Assembly (NCBI GenBank): GCA_002327405.1
Contig: DCVO01000157.1
Span: forward strand, 1-36,501
Length of the DNA stretch: 36,501 nt
Origin: Thiobacillus sp. UBA2186
Lineage (GTDB): Bacteria; Pseudomonadota; Gammaproteobacteria; Burkholderiales; Thiobacillaceae
Direction: 5' to 3'
Of this stretch, positions 31,228 through 36,501 are shown piece after piece. Numbering within the stretch: the first letter of the stretch is position 1; every line of letters starts with the position of its first letter. Both the position numbers and the translations under genes were made by a program. The notes under the pieces are model-generated. The model was not told the origin of the DNA, did no database searches, and worked only from the letters and a program-made list of their open reading frames with translations.

Positions 31228-31794
31228 TCAATGGGATTTTCGGCGGCGAAGGGCGAGGCCGATTGCTGCCAGGCCGGCCAGCATCAGGGCATAGGATTCG
31301 GGTTCCGGTATTGCGGGCGTGACGTCGGAGGGCATGAAGGGCACCGACGAAGGTATCGAGACCTTGTCGGGAACGTGAGCCAGGGGATGCCCGCAGGCAG
31401 CTCTTTCCGAACGGCAGTCATGCCCGCCGAACGGCAGGCCGTGGTTGCCGATGACGTAATTTCCGTATGCCGGAAAGCCCGGAGCATCATTTCCGAAGAA
31501 CAGGTACGGCGGAGGAAAGAGCTGGGCCCGGCGGGCGAGAATGCGCTGCCAGGCTTGAGGATCGGGCTGGCCCTGGCTGTCGCCGCTCCACTGGAACGGC
31601 CATTGTCCATCGGGATTGGCGGGCGCATGGCTGGCAAGGAGATCGATGAAGCCGGGATACCGAGTCTGATCGCCCGCTTCAAGAACCTGGAAGGCCGGCG
31701 GCATTTTGCCGGACGCATGGGCGGACAGGCTTGCGCCAAGCACGCATGCCAGTATCGATGCCGCCGCGAAGATTTTCTGGATGGGACCGCGCAT
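31228..31794 (-). CDS. PEP-CTERM sorted exported protein
   Basis: A 188-residue protein with signal peptide MRGPIQKIFAAASILACVLG (cleaved near AHA). The middle region is rich in Pro, Gly and aromatics (FPPPYLFFGNDAPGFPAYGN) and has two cysteines. The canonical tail IPEPESYALMLAGLAAIGL ends in RRRKSH. I start at the ATG at 31794, with AAGG about seven bases before it; the frame is open to 31875 but the extension lacks signal character. It is not obviously related to the two PEP-CTERM proteins to its left. Confidence 0.88.
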   Translation of the reverse strand: MRGPIQKIFAAASILACVLGASLSAHASGKMPPAFQVLEAGDQTRYPGFIDLLASHAPANPDGQWPFQWSGDSQGQPDPQAWQRILARRAQLFPPPYLFFGNDAPGFPAYGNYVIGNHGLPFGGHDCRSERAACGHPLAHVPDKVSIPSSVPFMPSDVTPAIPEPESYALMLAGLAAIGLALRRRKSH

Positions 31795-31877
31795 GATTTG
31801 CCTTTGGCCTGAGCAAATGAAAGTGAAAATCTTATTCAGACATGATGAAGAACGCGTGTCGCGGACAAGGGGCAAAC

Positions 31878-31893
31878 TGAGCCGAACGGCTCA
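31878..31893. terminator. TGAGCC-GAAC-GGCTCA stem-loop overlapping a stop codon
   Basis: A perfect 6-bp stem with a 4-base loop. Its right arm contains the TGA stop (31891-31893, minus strand) of the subtilisin-like gene, so the hairpin forms exactly at the end of that coding region. Confidence 0.55.
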
Positions 31894-34140
31894 TGAGTTC
31901 AATGGCCGGCGCTTGGGAGCGAACGCTCCATAGAGCGCTGCGCCAAGAAGCAGCATCGCCCACGGAGGCAGCAGCGGAACGTCCGCGTCATCCCCCGATG
32001 ATGACGATGCTTGTTCCACCAGGGTTTGAGCGGATATCGAGTCGTTGCCCGCAACCGGATTCTGGGTGCCGCTGCCGACGCTGGCGGATGCGCCTGCGGT
32101 CCCGGCCGCCAGGGGAATTGCCACGACCGTCAGGGAATGCATCTCGCCGTTTGCCATGCTGCCGAGATCGCAAGTCACCGTGCCGGCACTCGCCGTGCAT
32201 TCGCTGCCGGCCGAGCTGAAATTCGTGCCGGCGTCGAGAACGAGAATGGCAACCACGCCCGCGGCCGGATCGGGGCCATGATTGACGACTGTCAGGGTGT
32301 AGGTCAGCGGCGAGCCGGCAGCGACGGGATCGGGGCTGTCGGTCAGCGTGATTTCAAGATCGCTGACGGGCAGGGCAGGCGCGAAACTCCAGTTCAGGGC
32401 GATTGCACCGGCGGCGCCGGACTTGCCGTCGACGGCCACGCGGTAGGTCATGCCGGACTGTACGGCGACATCGAGCCCGCTGACATTGCCCGGCGTTCCG
32501 TCGTTGTCGCTGGATGCCGCCGCCGCGAGCGCGGAAACTTCGCCGCCCGTGTAGACGGCGAGGAGGGTATCGAAATCGCTGCCATGGGTATCCACGGTCA
32601 GCGTGCCGCCGGCAGTGGCCGTCCACTGCCACCAGACGGATTTTCCCCCGCCGTCGCCGGCGTGGCCGGGTTCGCCGGATTCCTTGCCGGCGTTGTAGTT
32701 CCATCCCGCAGCCGACCCGCTGTCGCCGGCCATGTTCGCCGCAGCGGAAAAGTTGTCGTTGGCCGGGGCGCTCTGGGTGGCGATCAGGGCGAGGCGCGGC
32801 TTGGCTATGCCGTTGCGGCTGTCGGTGACGGAGGTTCCGGCAGCGGCGAGCCGGGACTGGGTCTGGTCGGGCGTCTCCGCCGGGAAGGCGGCCTTGAGCA
32901 CGGCCACGGCGCCGGCAACGAAGGGCGAGGACAGGGAAGTGCCGCCCACCGTGGCGCCGGCGACGGTAATCAGCGCCCCCGGGGCAAGCATGGTCAGAAA
33001 ACCGGCGCTGTTGGAGAAGCAGCTTACCTTGTCCGCGGCCGTCGTGCTGTCGGTGCAGCTTGTCTGTCCGGTTACCGGATAGAGGGTCCAGCTCAATCCG
33101 CCCACGTTCGCGTCGTACACGGCCCCCACCGATATCGCTTCGGGCGTGCAGGCGGGGCCGGAAATGGCGTCGGCGTAGCCTTCGTTGCCGCTGGCGATTA
33201 CGCTCAGGATGCCGGCATTGCGCGCATCGATGATCGGCTGCCGGAAGGGATTGCCGAGCGGGCCGCTCTTGAGGGTGCAGGGGCTGGTGTTGTTGACGCC
33301 ATCCCCCAGGCTCATGTTGATGGCGGCGATGTTGTAGGCGGACTTGTTGCCGATTGCCCAGTCGATGCCCGCGATGATGTCCGAGCTGTAGGCGCCGTTG
33401 CCGTCGAACACGTCCAGCACGGCGAGCCTCGTCCCGGGTGCGGTCGCCGCCACCGTGGCGGAAACCGAGGTGCCGTGGCCGATGTCGTCCAGGGCGCTGT
33501 CGTCGGGGGCGGTGTCGAAGGCAACCGCCACGCGGCAGCCGGCCGGAACGCCGGGAGCGGTGCAGGAGCCGAATTCGCCGCGGGCGTAGTTCACGCCGGT
33601 ATCCAGGACCGCGACCGTCGTGCCCGTTCCGGTCTGGCCCATGACCTGCGCCACCGGGGGCTGGCCGATGAGCGGGAGGCTCTGGGCGAGAACGGCGTGC
33701 AGCCTGGCGTCTTCGTAGACCGCCGCGACTTCATTGCGTGAAAGCAGCTTGAGGAGTGCGGCCGAACCGTGAAAGCGGACGAAGGACATGGGGACGTGCG
33801 CATAGTCCCTGCGAAGTTCGGCTTCTTCCGGCTCGAGCAGCGCCAGAACCGGCGCCTTCAGCTGGCGGTAGCGACCTGCGCGCAGGGCCAGCGCCGCATC
33901 GTCTTCCACATCGAGACCGCGCTGGGCCAGATGGGACTTGATGGCGGTCTCGATGTCCGGATCCTCGAACAGGACGAGGAGGCTTTGCGTTTCTCCCGCC
34001 AGCGCCTTGTCGAGGATTTTCGCGGGTATCTTGGCCGATTCCAGGATGGTCGGTTTGTCGGCGAATGCGCTGCCCGTCAGTGCCGAAAAACTCAGCGCCG
34101 CCAACAGGGGGAAGCAAAATCGCCAGGGTGAGAGATGCAT
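31891..34140 (-). CDS. Subtilisin-like (S8) serine protease with IPTL-CTERM-like sorting tail
   Basis: A 749-residue exported protease. The signal peptide ends near SAFA (residue 27), and a propeptide-like region covers about 30-155. The S8 catalytic domain follows, with Asp180 (VAVLDTGVNY), His222 (DIGHGTSVSATVA), the oxyanion Asn319 (VIASGNEGY) and Ser402 (GGTSLSSPFVAG). Next come a beta-domain (about 460-590: KSVWWQWTATAGGTLTVDTH) and a DUF11/CARDB-like repeat (about 595-715: DLEITLTDSPDPVAAGSPLT). The end is DADVPLLPPWAMLLLGAALY plus a basic tail. That tail resembles the IPTL-CTERM sorting signal (hydrophobic-Pro, Trp, helix, Arg). The exosortase-H pair lies immediately upstream, 17 bases away, so this is the likely cognate substrate. 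Confidence 0.92.
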   Translation of the reverse strand: MHLSPWRFCFPLLAALSFSALTGSAFADKPTILESAKIPAKILDKALAGETQSLLVLFEDPDIETAIKSHLAQRGLDVEDDAALALRAGRYRQLKAPVLALLEPEEAELRRDYAHVPMSFVRFHGSAALLKLLSRNEVAAVYEDARLHAVLAQSLPLIGQPPVAQVMGQTGTGTTVAVLDTGVNYARGEFGSCTAPGVPAGCRVAVAFDTAPDDSALDDIGHGTSVSATVAATAPGTRLAVLDVFDGNGAYSSDIIAGIDWAIGNKSAYNIAAINMSLGDGVNNTSPCTLKSGPLGNPFRQPIIDARNAGILSVIASGNEGYADAISGPACTPEAISVGAVYDANVGGLSWTLYPVTGQTSCTDSTTAADKVSCFSNSAGFLTMLAPGALITVAGATVGGTSLSSPFVAGAVAVLKAAFPAETPDQTQSRLAAAGTSVTDSRNGIAKPRLALIATQSAPANDNFSAAANMAGDSGSAAGWNYNAGKESGEPGHAGDGGGKSVWWQWTATAGGTLTVDTHGSDFDTLLAVYTGGEVSALAAAASSDNDGTPGNVSGLDVAVQSGMTYRVAVDGKSGAAGAIALNWSFAPALPVSDLEITLTDSPDPVAAGSPLTYTLTVVNHGPDPAAGVVAILVLDAGTNFSSAGSECTASAGTVTCDLGSMANGEMHSLTVVAIPLAAGTAGASASVGSGTQNPVAGNDSISAQTLVEQASSSSGDDADVPLLPPWAMLLLGAALYGAFAPKRRPLNS

Positions 34141-34157
34141 CGTGCCGCCGCCATTCT

Positions 34158-34811
34158 TTATCGTGAGACTGCTCTTGCCATGCGGATATCGGCGGCAGGT
34201 TCATGGATGGCTCGTGTTCCGGCCGGCAAAGACTGGTGCATCATGACGGCGAACAGCGAGAACAGGATCGTCATGCCGTAACGTCCGCCCCCATCCAGGG
34301 CGTGCTGCACGGCCGAACCGGGCGGCGGGTTCGTCATGGCCGGATCGACCTGCCAGTACAGAATGTCCTCGACCGAGCCCCAGAGAACGAGCGGAATATC
34401 GATCGATTCCGCCAGCAGCACCCATGGCACGCCGATCAGCAACAGACGCGGCTTTTGCCCGAGAGGAACGCCGGGCCAGGCCGCAAGCAGGCTGAAGAGC
34501 AGGACGGGATGGGCCCATGCGTGCATGGCCAGGGTGGAGGCGCCGACGCTTCCGCCGGCGGGCAGAATCCGGCCCATGATGACGAGGGGGGCTTGCAGGG
34601 TCGCCTGCATCATCAGGACGGTTTCGCCGCCCTGTTCCTGCAGGTCGAGGTAATCGACGCGGAAGCCGTCCATCAGCCACTGCAGTTCCCGTCGGTACAA
34701 CGGCAGCAAGGCCTGCGGCAGGCTGTCGCCGGCGGCGTATGCCAGCCAGCTCATGGCGCCGGCAACGGCCAGGAAGAACATCGCGCTTTCAAGCGGTTGC
34801 CGCCGGCTCAT
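34158..34811 (-). CDS. Exosortase-H-associated integral membrane protein
   Basis: A 217-residue protein with about four to five hydrophobic helices (AMFFLAVAGAMSWLAYAAG, HPVLLFSLLAAWPGVPLG, LLLIGVPWVLLAESIDIPLVL, YGMTILFSLFAVMMHQSL). It starts at MSRRQPLESA (34811) and overlaps the end of the exosortase gene by 23 bases, a sign of tight coupling. Its place next to exosortase H and size match the family usually annotated as exosortase-H-associated membrane protein. I recall that family by context rather than by catalytic motifs; none is visible. It may help present or process the sorted substrate encoded next. Confidence 0.75.
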   Translation of the reverse strand: MSRRQPLESAMFFLAVAGAMSWLAYAAGDSLPQALLPLYRRELQWLMDGFRVDYLDLQEQGGETVLMMQATLQAPLVIMGRILPAGGSVGASTLAMHAWAHPVLLFSLLAAWPGVPLGQKPRLLLIGVPWVLLAESIDIPLVLWGSVEDILYWQVDPAMTNPPPGSAVQHALDGGGRYGMTILFSLFAVMMHQSLPAGTRAIHEPAADIRMARAVSR

Positions 34812-35343
34812 GCAGGTTCCTGAATGCAAGCACGAAAAGCAGGATCGCGCCGATGACGGCCAGCGGCCCGAGTAATCCGTGTGCCAGTTCGAAAAGGCCG
34901 CGGTCATGGCGGTAGGCAAAATAAAGAGAAACGATGCGCGCCAGATTCAGCGCGTAAACCAGGCCGATACCCGTCAGCGAGCCGATCAGCCTGGAACGCC
35001 ACGGCAGGGATGACGCCATCAGGGCCGCAAGCAGCAGCATCATCGCATCCGCTCCATCGCAGCCGGTAAGCACGGAGAGGCGCCCGCCATCCCAGGCCAG
35101 GCGATATCCTTCGGCGCGTAGGGTTTCGTTTTCTCCGATCAGCCTTATGAGCGCAGCGCTCGGCTTTACCAGCATTTCATCCAGGTAGTAGCGGTAGGCC
35201 TGCGTGTCCTGCACGGCCTGGTAGGTCCATAACAGAAAGAAAAACAGCACACCGAACGCCAGGGCGAAGCGGACAAGCTCGGCCGAGCGAATTTCGGCGA
35301 GATAGGACTTCAGGTCGGAGGGATTGGCGGACTGGTGCAGCAT
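34789..35343 (-). CDS. xrtH: Exosortase family transpeptidase, probably exosortase H
   Basis: A 184-residue multi-pass membrane protein. The three conserved exosortase residues are visible: Cys95 in LSVLTGCDGADAMMLL, Arg136 in NLARIVSLYFAYRHDRG, and His155 in FELAHGLLGPLAV. The small size (about 180 aa rather than 280-500) fits the compact exosortase H type that sorts IPTL-CTERM proteins. The linked IPTL-like substrate and associated membrane protein support this. I start at the ATG at 35343; a TTG at 35358 would add five residues. It follows epsI with a 98-base gap that contains half of the TGAGCC palindrome (35400-35410). Confidence 0.85.
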   Translation of the reverse strand: MLHQSANPSDLKSYLAEIRSAELVRFALAFGVLFFFLLWTYQAVQDTQAYRYYLDEMLVKPSAALIRLIGENETLRAEGYRLAWDGGRLSVLTGCDGADAMMLLLAALMASSLPWRSRLIGSLTGIGLVYALNLARIVSLYFAYRHDRGLFELAHGLLGPLAVIGAILLFVLAFRNLHEPAATA

Positions 35344-35441
35344 CCGCCAAATATGCAAATCTACTGTTGCATCAGGATGACCGCAACCCGCTCATTGCAT
35401 GAGCCGAACGCGCGGGGATGCCGTTTGCCGGGAAGGGCTGC

Positions 35442-36125
35442 TCAGGAATCGGCGCCGATGAAGCGGGTGCGGGACGAGTCCGGCATGAACTTCAGCAATT
35501 CCTTCACGAACTCCTGCTGCGCCTGGTAGGCCGAGGCCTCGTCGACCGTTATGCTGGAGACGCGGAAGATCATGCCATCCGGGATTTTTCCGGTCAGTCC
35601 GTATTTCAGCTGTTCCAGCTTCCACTTGAAGTTCGATCCGGCGACCTGTTCGCCGATGGTGATCCAGTAGGTGATGGGCTCGACCCGCCGTCCCTGCTCG
35701 GCCACGAGGCGGCGCACGGGGATGTCGCCGAAACCCGTGTTCAATCGGCTGTCGAACTGTTTCGTCACCTGGAATCCCTGCGCCGGATAGCACACTTCGG
35801 GCTTGTGCACCTGCATGGATTCGCTTTGCTCGCCGCCGTAGGCGATGGACAGCATGATCCTCTGGCCTTTGCCGTTGACGTAGGTGCGCTCCAGGATCTG
35901 GGTGTAAAGCTTGTTGAGCAGGGCGGTCTGCTCGGGGTCGGCGCGCAGGGGAACGATATTCCCGTCCACCTCCCAGTCCCCGAACTGCTTCGGGATCATG
36001 TTCTCGAGATCGATCCTGGTTCCGTGGTCTGCAATCTTATCGCGCGGGGTCAGGGCGAAGGCAAGGCCGGCAGCGGCCAGCATGGCGAGGCCGATGGCGA
36101 GGTGGCGGAGATTCACGATGCGCAT
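35442..36125 (-). CDS. epsI: EpsI family protein (exosortase-associated)
   Basis: A 227-residue protein with one N-terminal membrane anchor (MRIVNLRHLAIGLAMLAAAG). A periplasmic body carries typical EpsI/DUF3485 landmarks: IPKQFGDWEVDG near the start, ERTYVNGKGQRIMLSIAYGG, and the conserved SMQVHKPEVCYPAQGF with its Cys. EpsI accompanies exosortases in exopolysaccharide loci, and here it follows exosortase B by 43 bases. I start at 36125; upstream codons in the same frame belong to the tail of the exosortase gene. Its exact role in the family is not settled. Confidence 0.93.
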   Translation of the reverse strand: MRIVNLRHLAIGLAMLAAAGLAFALTPRDKIADHGTRIDLENMIPKQFGDWEVDGNIVPLRADPEQTALLNKLYTQILERTYVNGKGQRIMLSIAYGGEQSESMQVHKPEVCYPAQGFQVTKQFDSRLNTGFGDIPVRRLVAEQGRRVEPITYWITIGEQVAGSNFKWKLEQLKYGLTGKIPDGMIFRVSSITVDEASAYQAQQEFVKELLKFMPDSSRTRFIGADS

Positions 36126-36168
36126 GGGGAGTATTCCGTTCGTAACCCGGGCTGGACGCCGCCGGCCG

Positions 36169-36501
36169 TCATGCCTTGGCGCGCCTGGCCGGCAGCAAGC
36201 CGAGCACCGCATCCAGCCCGAACAGCAGCAGCAATGCGAGGATGAAAAGCAGGATGCCGGCGGAGTCGTGCACGATGCCCTGTGCCGCCGCGTCGCCGAA
36301 ATGGTAGGTGACCAGCACCAGGATCATGACGCGGGCGACGTTGGCAGCGAAGGCGATGGGCAGGATGGCGGCGATGAGGATGCCGTTGCGCAGCCAGTTG
36401 CGGCGCTGCAGCATATGCACGTAAAGCAGCCCGAGGGCGCTGAGGCTGAACATGGAATGCAGGCCCGAGCAGGCGTCCGCCACCAGGAGCTGATAGGGGC
36501 C
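36169..36501 (-). CDS. xrtB: Exosortase B, C-terminal part (runs off the right edge)
   Basis: Partial gene: about 110 C-terminal residues are present and the start lies beyond the window. The visible part begins GPYQLLVADACSGLHSMFSL, which contains the active-site Cys, followed by AANVARVMILVLVTYHFGDA with the conserved Arg and GIVHDSAGILLF with the conserved His. The VADACSGL, VARVM and HDSAG variants fit exosortase B rather than A. It likely sorts the PEP-CTERM proteins encoded at 29322, 30176 and 31228. Confidence 0.9.
   Translation of the reverse strand, partial: GPYQLLVADACSGLHSMFSLSALGLLYVHMLQRRNWLRNGILIAAILPIAFAANVARVMILVLVTYHFGDAAAQGIVHDSAGILLFILALLLLFGLDAVLGLLPARRAKA

Noticed and set aside
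32011..33741. Open frame of 576 codons on the plus strand opposite the S8 protease
   Set aside because: The minus strand has a complete subtilisin catalytic triad and signal peptide; the plus frame has no recognisable features.

Overview
The window is G+C-rich proteobacterial chromosomal DNA. It most likely comes from a betaproteobacterium of the Rhodocyclales/Nitrosomonadales type. The basis is an ESPR-type signal peptide on a giant secreted exoprotein, PEP-CTERM proteins with short Arg-rich tails, an exosortase-B/EpsI pair, and REP-type palindromes with a RAYT transposase. No rRNA, tRNA or CRISPR array was recognised.

Left part (1-25.1 kb, plus-strand genes, saturated with REPs). A periplasmic binding-protein-like gene (82-1608) ends at a good terminator. 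A nested tandem REP array follows (1740-2358) and abuts tpsB (2375-3955), an outer-membrane two-partner-secretion pore. Between tpsB and its partner lies a RAYT gene (4128-4628, minus strand) flanked by REP clusters and by 166-bp near-identical direct repeats. Next is tpsA (5072-15775, 3567 aa), a filamentous-haemagglutinin-like exoprotein. An in-frame REP pair lies inside its signal-peptide region, dockerin-like calcium loops sit mid-protein, and a cysteine pair lies at its extreme C-terminus. A TPR/GT41 glycosyltransferase (15911-18229) follows. The order pore, exoprotein, GT41 enzyme resembles a glycosylated HMW-type adhesin system.

Then comes an envelope cluster: an ExbB-like channel with an N-terminal DUF2341-LamG periplasmic part (18488-20248), ExbD (20342-20749), TonB (20760-21422), a putative porin (21625-23181), a periplasmic ankyrin protein (23168-23956) and a periplasmic coiled-coil protein (23983-24624). 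The 3' end of the last gene, together with its REP pair, is triplicated in tandem. I count about fifty REPs in three hairpin subfamilies. All lie left of about 25.1 kb.

Right part (25.1-36.5 kb, mostly minus strand, no REPs). It holds a choice-of-anchor I protein flanked by TTGGCAA-type repeats, a parvulin isomerase, a trypsin-like protease with an odd C-terminal anchor, and one small acidic plus-strand ORF. Beyond these is an exosortase locus. Read in transcription order from the right edge it contains exosortase B (cut by the window edge), epsI, exosortase H, an exosortase-H-associated membrane protein, a subtilisin-like protease with an IPTL-CTERM-like tail, and three PEP-CTERM proteins. 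A second small palindrome family (TGAGCC-GAAC-GGCTCA) marks gene ends here and behind the GT41 gene.

Overall the window is devoted to building the cell surface: secretion and glycosylation of a giant adhesin, TonB-energised outer-membrane function, and sorting of exported proteins. Its left two thirds also appear to have been reshaped by REP/RAYT activity. Family assignments are from recognised motifs only; no database search was run.
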